From the NCBI GenBank assembly GCA_965277535.1, contig OZ255825.1, positions 620,001 through 684,000 on the forward strand: a DNA stretch of 64,000 nt, in the 5' to 3' direction. Position numbers and translations under genes: made by a program. Source of the DNA: Ilyomonas sp965277535. GTDB taxonomy: Bacteria; Bacteroidota; Bacteroidia; Chitinophagales; Chitinophagaceae. This document shows positions 31,948 through 40,413 of the stretch, piece by piece. The notes under the pieces are model-generated. The model searched no databases. It was given only the letters and a program-made list of their open reading frames with translations, and was not told the origin of the DNA. The first letter of the stretch is position 1. Every line of letters begins with the position of its first letter.

Positions 31948-33453
31948 ATGGCAAACAACAACAAACGCCCGCCAGCTACTATACTCTTTATTTTTGGCGG
32001 CAGTGGCGACCTTAACAACCGCAAACTAACACCGGCTTTGTACAATTTATATCTGGATGGTTTTATGCCCGATAAATTTGCCATTGCAGGCATAGGCAGA
32101 AGTCCTTATGATGATGCAAAATATAACGATCATCTTTTGCAGGGCATTAAGGATTTTTCGCGCCGCAAAGATGATGGCAATGGCAAATGGCAGGAATTTG
32201 TCAAAAACAATCATTATCTGCAAATGGATGCTGAAAAAGACGGGCAGTTTGACAAGATAGAAGCCTTTATCAAACAAACACAACAAGACTGGAATTTAGA
32301 ACAAATCAGCATATTATTTTACATGGCCGTGGCGCCGCAATTGGTGCCCGACATTGCTAAAAAAATTGCTGATTTGCACTTGCCTTCCGACAGCACCCGC
32401 ATCATTGTTGAAAAACCGTTTGGCCACGATTTGCAAAGCGCAAAAGACCTGAACAAGTTGCTCAACAGCATGTTCGCCGAAGATCAGATCTATCGCATTG
32501 ATCACTATCTGGGGAAAGAAACCGTGCAGAATATTTTGGCGCTTCGTTTTGCCAATGCGTTGCTGGAACCATTATGGAATAACCGATACATTGATCATGT
32601 ACAAATTACTGCCGCTGAAACCGTTGGCGTGGAAGACCGCGGTGGTTATTATGAGCAAAGTGGTGCCCTGAGAGATATGGTGCAAAACCACATCTTGCAA
32701 CTGATGTGCATGGTGGCAATGGAACCGCCCGTTTCGTTTGATGCGAATGAAATCCGCAACAAAAAAGTAGATGTGCTGAATGCCATCAGGCAAATACCTA
32801 AAAACGAAGTGAACGAGATGGCAGTGCGCGGCCAATATGGTAGCGGATGGATGAAAGGCGAACAGGTAAAAGGCTATCGTGAAGAGAAAAATGTCGATCC
32901 GGCCTCAACCGTTGAAACTTTTGCTGCGGTTAAGTTTTACATTGATAACTGGCGCTGGCAAAACGTTCCTTTCTATGTAAGAACGGGAAAATATTTGCAT
33001 CAGAAAACAACCAACATCAACATTGTTTTTAAACCGGCCCCGCATTACGCATTTCCTGAAGAAGCGGCTGAAACATGGCGCCGAAACAGGCTTACCATCA
33101 ACATACAACCAGAGGTGGATATAAAACTGCGTTTTCAAAGCAAACGCCCGGGACAAAGTATGTTGCTAACGCCGGTTGATATGGTGTTCAGTTATAACGA
33201 AGATAGCAGCGATCAACCAGAAGCTTACGAAACCCTTTTGCTGGATGCTATGGAAGGCAATGCAACGCAATTTTTACGTGCCGACCAGGTGGAAGCAAGC
33301 TGGAAGGCTGTCATGCCGATTATTGAAGCCTGGGGAACCCGCGCTCCCACTTCGTTTCCCAACTATGCACCCGATAGTTGGGGTCCTGAAGATGCAGAAG
33401 CCCTCATTGCAAGAGACGGACGAACATGGATTACTTCTCAATCAAAAAAATAG
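31948..33453 (+). CDS. zwf: Glucose-6-phosphate 1-dehydrogenase
   Basis: A 501-residue enzyme that oxidises glucose 6-phosphate to the lactone with NADP+. The nucleotide-binding loop is GGSGDLNNRKL near residue 14. The active-site motif RIDHYLGKETVQNI, with the catalytic His, is around residues 180-193. IVEKPFGHD also matches. The stop TAG at 33451 overlaps a copy of GGCAAAAACAAA. With gnd upstream it forms the oxidative pentose phosphate branch; the lactonase pgl is not between them. Confidence 0.96.
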   Translation: MANNNKRPPATILFIFGGSGDLNNRKLTPALYNLYLDGFMPDKFAIAGIGRSPYDDAKYNDHLLQGIKDFSRRKDDGNGKWQEFVKNNHYLQMDAEKDGQFDKIEAFIKQTQQDWNLEQISILFYMAVAPQLVPDIAKKIADLHLPSDSTRIIVEKPFGHDLQSAKDLNKLLNSMFAEDQIYRIDHYLGKETVQNILALRFANALLEPLWNNRYIDHVQITAAETVGVEDRGGYYEQSGALRDMVQNHILQLMCMVAMEPPVSFDANEIRNKKVDVLNAIRQIPKNEVNEMAVRGQYGSGWMKGEQVKGYREEKNVDPASTVETFAAVKFYIDNWRWQNVPFYVRTGKYLHQKTTNINIVFKPAPHYAFPEEAAETWRRNRLTINIQPEVDIKLRFQSKRPGQSMLLTPVDMVFSYNEDSSDQPEAYETLLLDAMEGNATQFLRADQVEASWKAVMPIIEAWGTRAPTSFPNYAPDSWGPEDAEALIARDGRTWITSQSKK

Positions 33454-33459
33454 GCAAAA

Positions 33460-33490
33460 ACAAAAACCGGCTTCCATCGCCGGTTTTTGT
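33460..33490 (+). terminator. Terminator after zwf
   Basis: A 12-bp perfect stem: ACAAAAACCGGC (33460-33471), loop TTCCATC, GCCGGTTTTTGT (33479-33490), then TTT. Confidence 0.9.
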
Positions 33491-33514
33491 TTTACATGAA
33501 TTTTATAAACTAAT

Positions 33515-33692
33515 ACAAAATACAGTTTTATGGTACGAACTGCAACGCTCCGATTGGTCATCGTTGCGTCGCACACTTATACGTTCTGAACAATGATGGA
33601 GCTTTTATGCGAGTGCTAATATCAACCGCGAAGGTGCAAAGACGAAAGAAAATGGGCAAAACCAAACTTCGTGTCTTTGCACGTTCGCGGTT
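33515..33692 (+). repeat. Dispersed intergenic repeat, copy A, with hairpin tail
   Basis: It begins ACAAAATACAGTTTTATG at 33515 and continues through TCATCGTTGCGTCGCAC and ACGTTCTGAA to 33590. After a short link (GCGAGTGCTAAT, 33609) comes a hairpin: AACCGCGAAGGTGCAAAGAC (33624-33643) matches the reverse complement of 33673-33692 at 19 of 20 bases. It fills the space between zwf and treZ. Sister copies lie at 49771, 57985 and 41232. Confidence 0.8.
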
Positions 33693-33705
33693 AAAAAACC
33701 ATCAT

Positions 33706-35532
33706 TTACATCGAATATACCACAACACTAAATGGCCGCAGCATCAGCGTTTCAGAACCTATTGTTTCTGGATGTGGGGCAGATTCTTCGTCCCACATCC
33801 ACCTTTTTTCTTTTGAATCCAAAATCTTATTCCATTGTTTTGTGTAGGGTGGCAGTTGATAGGCAACTTCTCTATCGCTCAAATTTAAACAACAAAGCAG
33901 GTGCTCTCTGCCGTCATCGCTTTGCCGGTGAATTAACAAAGCTTCTTCGCCCAACGGAAAGGCTTTGATGTTTGATTTGTTGAAATTGTGAAGGATTGGA
34001 TTGCTGCGCCTCAACTGAATCAAATGTTTGTTCCATTCCAACATGATTTTGTATTTGCCCTCTCTTCGTTTCTGCCATTGCAGTTTGCAATCATTGAAGG
34101 TATCGTCAGCAGCGGGATCAGGAAAGTGCTCATCTTCTTTCAAACCAAATTTAGCAAACTCATTTCGCCGCCCTTCCTGCACCGCTTTTACAGCATTCTT
34201 ATCGTGATGGCTTATGAAGAAATAAAACGGCGTGTCTTCGCCATATTCTTCGCCCATAAACAACATCGGTATATAAGGCGACAACATCAGTGCAGCGGCA
34301 GCCAGTTTTTGCTTTTCAAAATTCACCAACATGCTCAACCGCTCTCCTTTAATGCGGTTGCCTACCTGGTCGTGGTTCATGTTGAACACAACAAAATTAT
34401 AACCCGGCACACCGGCTGATGACGCTCCATGTGTACGTTTGCGAAACTCAACCCACTCGCCGCTATGAACAAAGCCATCAGTATAAACTTTTGCCAGTTG
34501 TTCTAATGTTTTGTAATCGGAATAACGGTCTTGCCCTTCGGGATCGAGCAACACATACAAGATGTGATGAAAGTCGTCTAACCATTGCGCATCAAAGCCC
34601 ATTCCTCCGCCATCAGGATGTTTGGTTACACGCGGACTGTTGTGATCGCTTTCAGCAGTTAAGTACAAACGCCTGCCCACTTTTTGTTCCAGCAATTTTA
34701 CTTTTTGATGAATGATTTGCCAGATGTTGATGGCATTTCTATCGTACATTTCGTGAACAGCATCTATGCGCAAACCATCAATGTGATATTGCTCAAACCA
34801 AAACACTACATTCTCCGAAACATATTCTTTCACACCATCGCTATACTCTCCATCATAATTAATAGCAGTGCCCCAGGGAGCTTTGTATTTATCGGTAAAA
34901 TATGGGGCATATTCTGCAAAGTTGGCTCCTTCGGGACCAACGTGATTATACACTACATCGAGGAACACAGCAATGCCCCTTTGATGACAGGCATCCACCA
35001 GTTTTTTTAATCCCTGCGGACCTCCGTAAGAATGTTGAACTGCATACGGAAACGCACCATCGTAACCCCAGTTCCTATTGCCCGAAAATTGACAAACCGG
35101 CATCAGTTCAATGGTATTAATGCCGGTACTTTTTATATCATCCAACAAAGGAATCATAGCTTCAAAAGTGCCTTCGCTTGTAAATGTTCCGACATGAATT
35201 TCATACAAAACCAAATCTTCCAATGGCAAGCCTTTCCACTTATAGTCATTCCATTGAAACGCAGTGTGGTCAACTACTTCAGAAGGCCCTAAGGTATCTT
35301 CAGGCTGATAATAAGATGCCACATCAGCTAAATCTTTTTCATCATTCGGACGGAAAAAATATTTCGAGCCAAGCTTCGTATCAGGTGCTTCAACAGTGAA
35401 ATATCCTTTGGCATCTTTCATCATTTCAATCATTCTCTCTGCAGGCGAAATGATGTGTAAAAACATAGTGTCTTTCAAAGGCGCCCAAACTGTAAAACGC
35501 GTAGCGTTATTTGCATAAAAAGCTCCGAGCAT
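33706..35532 (-). CDS. treZ: Malto-oligosyltrehalose trehalohydrolase
   Basis: A 608-residue GH13 enzyme that cuts trehalose from the end of maltooligosyltrehalose. The N-terminal E-set domain (FTVWAPLKDTMFL) is followed by the (beta/alpha)8 barrel. The likely catalytic nucleophile is Asp257 in DGLRIDAVH, the acid/base Glu294 in LTAESD, and the third acid Asp388 in NMNHDQVGNR. The motif QFSGNRNWGYDGAFPYAVQHSYGG distinguishes TreZ from branching enzymes. treY, its partner, is not within the window; the enzyme may act with a distant treY or on other glucans. Start at ATG 35532. Confidence 0.93.
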   Translation of the reverse strand: MLGAFYANNATRFTVWAPLKDTMFLHIISPAERMIEMMKDAKGYFTVEAPDTKLGSKYFFRPNDEKDLADVASYYQPEDTLGPSEVVDHTAFQWNDYKWKGLPLEDLVLYEIHVGTFTSEGTFEAMIPLLDDIKSTGINTIELMPVCQFSGNRNWGYDGAFPYAVQHSYGGPQGLKKLVDACHQRGIAVFLDVVYNHVGPEGANFAEYAPYFTDKYKAPWGTAINYDGEYSDGVKEYVSENVVFWFEQYHIDGLRIDAVHEMYDRNAINIWQIIHQKVKLLEQKVGRRLYLTAESDHNSPRVTKHPDGGGMGFDAQWLDDFHHILYVLLDPEGQDRYSDYKTLEQLAKVYTDGFVHSGEWVEFRKRTHGASSAGVPGYNFVVFNMNHDQVGNRIKGERLSMLVNFEKQKLAAAALMLSPYIPMLFMGEEYGEDTPFYFFISHHDKNAVKAVQEGRRNEFAKFGLKEDEHFPDPAADDTFNDCKLQWQKRREGKYKIMLEWNKHLIQLRRSNPILHNFNKSNIKAFPLGEEALLIHRQSDDGREHLLCCLNLSDREVAYQLPPYTKQWNKILDSKEKRWMWDEESAPHPETIGSETLMLRPFSVVVYSM

Positions 35533-35597
35533 AATGGTTTGTTTTTATTGATATTTTGGGTGAAGAAGGAGTAAAAACAGTACGAGAAATGAAGCCA

Positions 35598-36065
35598 TCA
35601 TTTGAGTGCTTTGATTATATCAGCAATCAATTCGTCCATCGCTCCTTGTATAGATAAAGTAGTAAAGCCATAACCAAGAAGAATAAAAAGAATGGAAATC
35701 AAAAAGGGAAATTCAAATTGACGATCTTTAATCATGACATAAATTCCAAACATCAAAATCGCAAAATTGATTACATACCAAATAACAGAAAAAACTACAA
35801 CATAGTTATCACTTGCAGTTATAACAATTTCAATATTGTTTCTACTTGAACCCTCTTTTAAAATTTTTCCAGAGGCAATAAGTTCTGTTCGACTGTTTGT
35901 TTGAAGAATCCTTTGTATAAGAAATTGTTCGTGCCAACTTTCTACTTTCGTTTTTGCTCCATGATAATGACCAATCAATTTTGATAAATCTTTAAAAACA
36001 ACTTCAACAGGTTTTGATGTATTAGTGGTTATTCTTTCTTTCGGTAAAATTCGAAATATCATCAA
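35598..36065 (-). CDS. Hypothetical membrane protein, two TM helices
   Basis: A 155-residue protein. The N-terminal 90 residues are soluble and polar (a beta-rich region with KERITTNTSKPVEVVFKDLSKLIG). Two TM helices follow (VVVFSVIWYVINFAILMFG and FLISILFILLGYG). No family recognised. It lies between treZ and the carboxylesterase on the same strand, and is AT-rich compared with both. No signal peptide or catalytic motif is seen. Confidence 0.6.
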   Translation of the reverse strand: MMIFRILPKERITTNTSKPVEVVFKDLSKLIGHYHGAKTKVESWHEQFLIQRILQTNSRTELIASGKILKEGSSRNNIEIVITASDNYVVVFSVIWYVINFAILMFGIYVMIKDRQFEFPFLISILFILLGYGFTTLSIQGAMDELIADIIKALK

Positions 36066-36095
36066 AGACGGTTTTGCAGCAATGCTTAATGTCTT

Positions 36096-37730
36096 CTATT
36101 TGTTTTTGCCCATATTTTCCAAAAACAAATAATTATCCCGATGCTGTTCTGTAATTTGTTTTGTATTCACATCAATGTGCATCACATTAGCGGGTTTGTT
36201 TTTCTCAACCGGCTGCCAGAGGGGAATGCCCAAACCATTGGGATTGGCATTGGTGATGAAATTGGCAAAAAATGCCTGCATAATTGCCGACACTTCATAA
36301 TCGTCCGGCCCCCAGTTAAACACAACATTCGTTGATAAATTTCCCAACGCATATTCTATTTCTGCAGAATGCACCGCCCCGGTTGAAAGTGGTGGCGCAG
36401 GCGGTTTTGACGCCGAACTATCTCGGATAATTCCGCCAGCCAAACCTGCCCTTGCGCCGCCCATCTCAGAACGCATTTGCGGACGAGGACGTGCATACAA
36501 ATACCTGAACACAGGTTGCTTGCTTGTTTGTGCCTGCATATCGCTCCAGCGCCAGGTGCTAAAGCCAATGAACAAATCGCTTGCGAGTTGTGTGCCTACC
36601 GCAGGCACATCAGCATCGGTATTTGCGTGGTAGTTTACGAGTACTTCATTGGCTTTATCGCCAAACCGTTTTTGTACTGCTTTGGTATAATTTTCAACAG
36701 TCGGCGCGTCGTTTCCTATCAGTCCCTGGTAGCCCGATTCCTGCGAATTCCAGCCTACTAAAAGAGGCACTTGCGCCTGCTCACCGCCTTTAAAAATATC
36801 AGCCGGGCCCTTAGGAAAGAAAAAACCATCCACAGTTACCGGAAAACGCCCGAAACCCGCTTTGCCACTGGCTTTCAGCACTTCTTCAGCAGGCAACGAA
36901 CGCAATTGAGCTAATGATTTTGCCCCAACACTATCGGCAAACTGGACGCCCGATTTTTCGCCATCGGCTAATGATGTGGTGGACGTTAAGCCTAACAGTG
37001 AGCCACTCTCTCCTATCGCTGCACGAAAGAGATTTTTCGATAACGGCGAAGCCATTTGTGCGCTTACAGCAAAGGAGCCTGCCGATTCGCCGCCAATGGT
37101 TACTTTTTTAGGGTCTCCGCCAAAGGCAGCAATGTTTTGCTGAACCCAAAGCAGCGCAGCATACTGATCTAACAAACCCTGGTTGCCCGAAGCATGATTG
37201 GGCGATTCTTTGGTGAGTTCAGGATGAGAGAAAAAGCCAAATACGCCCAATCTGTAATTCACAGTAATGGCAACAATGCCGCGCCTTGCCATGCTTTCAC
37301 CATCGTAGCGAGGCTCCGAGCCATCGCCGGCAACAAAGCCACCACCATAAAAATAAACCAGCACAGGAAGGCGCTCGTTGCCGGTTTTAGCGGGTGTCCA
37401 AACATTCAGGTACAAACAATCTTCGCTCATGCCATTAGAGCGAAAATTCATATCGCCAAAAATGGGCAACTGCATGGCACGCGGACCAAACTTGTCGGCA
37501 GCCCGAACGCCCGGCCAATTTTGTACAGGTTGTGGTTCGCGCCAGCGCAAACTGCCTACCGGCGGCGCAGCATAAGGAACGCCTTTGAACTCACGGACGC
37601 CAGATACATTCACACCTTCCAGCATACCGTTGGTGATGGTTACGCGCGGTGGCACAGAATCGCTGTTTAATTGTGCAAAAGAAAAACAATGGAAAAGCAA
37701 TGCAGTGGATAAGAGAAGAATGGTTTTCAT
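36096..37730 (-). CDS. Secreted type-B carboxylesterase
   Basis: A 544-residue alpha/beta hydrolase with a signal peptide (about 1-19, ending SFAQ). The family start GVREFKGVPYAAPPVG, the EDCLYLNVW motif, and the oxyanion hole YFYGGGF are present. Nucleophile Ser216 in GGESAGS; the acid is probably Glu in NSQESGY; the base is His in GAVHSAEIEY. Likely a periplasmic or secreted esterase of broad substrate range. The last codons are GKNK, which overlap one copy of the window's 12-mer. Confidence 0.92.
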   Translation of the reverse strand: MKTILLLSTALLFHCFSFAQLNSDSVPPRVTITNGMLEGVNVSGVREFKGVPYAAPPVGSLRWREPQPVQNWPGVRAADKFGPRAMQLPIFGDMNFRSNGMSEDCLYLNVWTPAKTGNERLPVLVYFYGGGFVAGDGSEPRYDGESMARRGIVAITVNYRLGVFGFFSHPELTKESPNHASGNQGLLDQYAALLWVQQNIAAFGGDPKKVTIGGESAGSFAVSAQMASPLSKNLFRAAIGESGSLLGLTSTTSLADGEKSGVQFADSVGAKSLAQLRSLPAEEVLKASGKAGFGRFPVTVDGFFFPKGPADIFKGGEQAQVPLLVGWNSQESGYQGLIGNDAPTVENYTKAVQKRFGDKANEVLVNYHANTDADVPAVGTQLASDLFIGFSTWRWSDMQAQTSKQPVFRYLYARPRPQMRSEMGGARAGLAGGIIRDSSASKPPAPPLSTGAVHSAEIEYALGNLSTNVVFNWGPDDYEVSAIMQAFFANFITNANPNGLGIPLWQPVEKNKPANVMHIDVNTKQITEQHRDNYLFLENMGKNK

Positions 37731-37908
37731 GGAAACTTGATTAGAAGCAACAAAGTAAAGAAATGAGGCAAAAACAAAGAGATGAATTTTGAGGCAAAGT
37801 GTATGGATGTGCTTTCAAAATATCTTATTCACAACGAAAAAGATAAACCCTTTCCAGGATAACCTTATCTTTCACTTATCTAACAAAAACAAAAACCAGA
37901 TCTTTAAT

Positions 37909-38304
37909 ATGTCAGCGAATACCAACCAGCCGCAATTTGCTCCTCAGCTGTTCATCAACAATGGCGTGAAGGACATTTCATTTTATACTAACGCATTTGG
38001 CACAACAGAGAACCTATGCTTTTATAATGATGATGGTTCTATTCATGTTGCGGAGCTTTCCATTGATGGCGCTATTTTTTATGTGCATGAAGTGATGCAG
38101 CCTACACAATTATCTCCCAATCAAATAAATGGTACTACAACGTTAATTGCACTTTTTGTTGATGATGTAGATGCCGTAATGCAACAGGCAATGGCTGCGG
38201 GTGCTGTCGAAATTAGCGCTGCACAAGATTATGATTATGGCTATCGCCAGGGAGAAATAAAGGACCCTTTCGGGCATTACTGGATGATTCAGAAAAGGAT
38301 TTAG
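37909..38304 (+). CDS. VOC-family (glyoxalase-like) protein
   Basis: A 131-residue protein of the PhnB-like VOC fold. ATG 37909 gives a standard start (QFAPQLFINNGVKDISFYTNAFG). The C-terminal part (QDYDYGYRQGEIKDPFGHYWMIQKR) is the hallmark of PhnB-like proteins. The reaction is unknown. It is a single gene, converging on the lipoprotein gene at 38543. The 38305-38542 space holds a repeat and a hairpin. Confidence 0.85.
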   Translation: MSANTNQPQFAPQLFINNGVKDISFYTNAFGTTENLCFYNDDGSIHVAELSIDGAIFYVHEVMQPTQLSPNQINGTTTLIALFVDDVDAVMQQAMAAGAVEISAAQDYDYGYRQGEIKDPFGHYWMIQKRI

Positions 38305-38359
38305 TAGAGGGGTGCACATCGCTGTTTTGGCATAAGTGTTCAGCTTGTTCTGTGAAACC

Positions 38360-38391
38360 CGAGCATCTGCCCGATAACAACTTGTTTGTAC
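38360..38391 (+). repeat. Intergenic repeat family 2, fragment R0
   Basis: This 32-base segment (CGAGCATCTGCC..., ending TTTGTAC) matches 39793-39824 at about 26 of 32 positions. It is a partial copy of the 100-bp family described at 39482 and 39762. Confidence 0.55.
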
Positions 38392-38418
38392 GAATAAAAT
38401 TAAAAATGGAACAAAAAC

Positions 38419-38453
38419 AAAAGCTGTCAGGTTGTTTTAACCTGACAGCTTTT
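38419..38453. terminator. Bidirectional terminator between convergent genes
   Basis: A 15-bp perfect stem: AAAAGCTGTCAGGTT (38419-38433), loop GTTTT, AACCTGACAGCTTTT (38439-38453), with T-runs on both strands. It separates the VOC gene from the lipoprotein gene. Confidence 0.85.
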
Positions 38454-38542
38454 AGTTATACCGCTACTTATAATTCATCATTTAGTTTTGTTGCAAACTC
38501 ATGCGTCATAGCCGTAATATTAGTGTTGTAGGCACTGATATA

Positions 38543-39148
38543 TTATGACACTGCAGATTTCCATGATTGCAAATAACGCAAACCCTGATTTGACTCTTTG
38601 TTTTTGATAACTATTCTGCCGGTTTTGGCCACTTGTCCCTTTACATTTGTTTTGTAAGAAACAATCATGTCTTTTGCGCTGGGCTGGACAGTGAACTTAT
38701 CCCAGGCAAAGGCATACACCAGCCAAACCATGTGCGATTTATCATCAAAAGCAAACTGGTCAGGTACCTGCTCAATGGTAAGTTCAAGGTTCTGACCATT
38801 TAATTTCTGTCGCAAACTCTTTGCATATTTTCCATTGATGTCACGGCTGAAAGAAGTAACCGCAATGTTAGAATTAAGGGTACAGGTATTTTTATAATCA
38901 ACCTGCCAATAAAACACCAAAGGCAACAAGTTGGATGTTTTAGATTCGGTGGCAGAAATGCCTGCCACCGGCGATTGTACGGTTGAAGTGATTACAATAT
39001 CGGATTGTTTTTTCTTATCCGGTGTTGGCAATTCGCCATTGTACTGTTTTGATACAAACTTGTCCATCTTTTTTGATGTTAAACAACTGCTGAATACAAT
39101 CATTGTAGTACATACTAACAGGAACCAACTTGCTTTGTTTTTACTCAT
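38543..39148 (-). CDS. Hypothetical lipoprotein
   Basis: A 201-residue protein with a lipoprotein signal peptide (lipobox VFSSC at about residue 22). The mature part has a short charged linker and then beta-type sequence (LVFYWQVDYKNTCTLNSNIAV, WLVYAFAWDKFTV). No known domain was recognised. Bacteroidota genomes hold many such surface or periplasmic lipoproteins. Confidence 0.7.
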   Translation of the reverse strand: MSKNKASWFLLVCTTMIVFSSCLTSKKMDKFVSKQYNGELPTPDKKKQSDIVITSTVQSPVAGISATESKTSNLLPLVFYWQVDYKNTCTLNSNIAVTSFSRDINGKYAKSLRQKLNGQNLELTIEQVPDQFAFDDKSHMVWLVYAFAWDKFTVQPSAKDMIVSYKTNVKGQVAKTGRIVIKNKESNQGLRYLQSWKSAVS

Positions 39149-39481
39149 AATTTTTGTTTTGATTTTTTATAAAACTTGTAAAAAATAAGACGAATTGCTT
39201 CCCTATCGTAATGCGTAAAATCGTTTCGTAAAGCAATTTATTTTTGTTTTTACTCCGATATGGGAAGTAAAACAAAGAAAAAAATGATAGAATGGTTTTG
39301 CAATTAAAACTGCTTTAATAAGGCTTAAAATAAGCCCTTTGTTTTTAAGTGAAATTAAAATCGTTTAATACAAAACATGCGAACAGAACTTTACACAAAG
39401 CGAAGTGATCATTATACATTGGAAGTGGTCATTGCACATTTCGTTAAAAGAATAATTATTTTACACTACTGCCCGCTTATG

Positions 39482-39582
39482 GCGCAAGCGTACTGCTTAT
39501 GCCTCCTATCTCCAAGTGTCCTCTCGTTGAAAGCTCCCATAATGCTTTCGATGATTGTAAAAGGAAATAAAGCAAATGCTTT
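39482..39582 (+). repeat. Intergenic repeat family 2, copy R1
   Basis: It begins with GCGCAAGCGTACTGCTTAT, a small inverted repeat, and ends with ATGATTGTAAAAGG and the hairpin AAAGCAAATGCTTT. R2 has the same length and layout. The end 32 bases match R2 at 26 of 32 positions. Confidence 0.65.
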
Positions 39583-39761
39583 TAAATAGCAGGCACAGAT
39601 ACGACGCTTATGCCTAAAGAGATCTGCAATGGAAAAAAGAAAACCTAATCTTATCCTTTAATTTATATTTGCGACTCATAAGAAATGAAAGAAACGTTTT
39701 AGTTACTGGGATTGATAAAAAATAAGAATTTACAAGGAAAAGGAGCGAGTTAATTTTTCCG

Positions 39762-39861
39762 GCGCAAGCGTTTCGCTTATACTAACCATTTTCGAGTATC
39801 TGCTTGTTAACAACTCGCTTGTACCAACTATGATTATAAAAAGAAAGAAAGCGGACGCTTT
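39762..39861 (+). repeat. Intergenic repeat family 2, copy R2
   Basis: It begins with GCGCAAGCGTTTCGCTTAT and ends with ATGATTATAAAAAG and the hairpin AAAGCGGACGCTTT. The middle part (39793-39824) matches R0. It stands just before the small secreted-protein gene at 39894. Confidence 0.65.
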
Positions 39862-39893
39862 ACTGTTATCTTGAAACATTTAATTTTACAATA

Positions 39894-40253
39894 ATGAAAA
39901 GTAAAACATTTGTACTGCCCATCATCCTGGCATTTATTTTATCATCGTTCATACCAATTGATCTTACCGGCAAATGGAAAGGTTATATAAAAATTCCTAA
40001 TTCCGTGGATTCCATTGCTATGAGTATGAATCTCGTTCAGCACAAAGACATATTTACCGGTACCCTAACCGGGCCTGACGGTACCATAGATATTGATAGC
40101 GGTATAGTACAAGGCAGCAAATTCAGTTTTGTTTTTAGGGGCATGCGTGGTTTAATAAAAGTAAGTGGCAACGCTTATACAGATTCATTAGGCCTTGATT
40201 TTCCGGCACCAAAGGGCCAGTCAAGACATATTAATCTTATAAAACAGAATTGA
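39894..40253 (+). CDS. Small secreted beta-rich protein
   Basis: A 119-residue protein. Signal peptide about 1-22 (KSKTFVLPIILAFILSSF). The mature part starts with LTGKWKGYIKIP and has repeated TGTLTGPDG-type strands. The TGKWxG start recalls lipocalin-like small barrels, but no domain was named with certainty. It is bracketed by repeat copies R2 and R3 and is likely monocistronic. Confidence 0.65.
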   Translation: MKSKTFVLPIILAFILSSFIPIDLTGKWKGYIKIPNSVDSIAMSMNLVQHKDIFTGTLTGPDGTIDIDSGIVQGSKFSFVFRGMRGLIKVSGNAYTDSLGLDFPAPKGQSRHINLIKQN

Positions 40254-40276
40254 TAACTTGTTAAAAATCTATTCAT

Positions 40277-40368
40277 GCGCAAGCGTGCCGCTTGTGCATG
40301 ATAGTTTAGTCCGCCCGCTAAAAGCTTCACTTTTTTCTGTCATCTCCGAGCAACTTGCGCTCGCAACT
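40277..40368 (+). repeat. Intergenic repeat family 2, copy R3
   Basis: It begins with GCGCAAGCGTGCCGCTTGTGC, and ends with the hairpin-like CGAGCAACTTGCGCTCG. It shares the GCGCAAGCG head with R1 and R2 but differs in the rest. Confidence 0.45.
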
Positions 40369-40413
40369 TATATTCCTGTAAAACAAAACAGTGTTGTTTT
40401 ATTCTGTTCTATT

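Larger units (their letters stand above)
39149..39893. other. Gene-free 745-base spacer
   Basis: No coding frame in this stretch is convincing. A short frame at 39377-39589 runs across the repeat. It holds two 100-bp repeat copies (R1 39482-39582 and R2 39762-39861), and otherwise AT-rich sequence. Confidence 0.6.

Noticed and set aside
33706..35532. Glycogen branching enzyme
   Set aside because: Residue pattern (QFSGNRNWGYDG, NMNHDQVGNR) and length fit TreZ better than GlgB.
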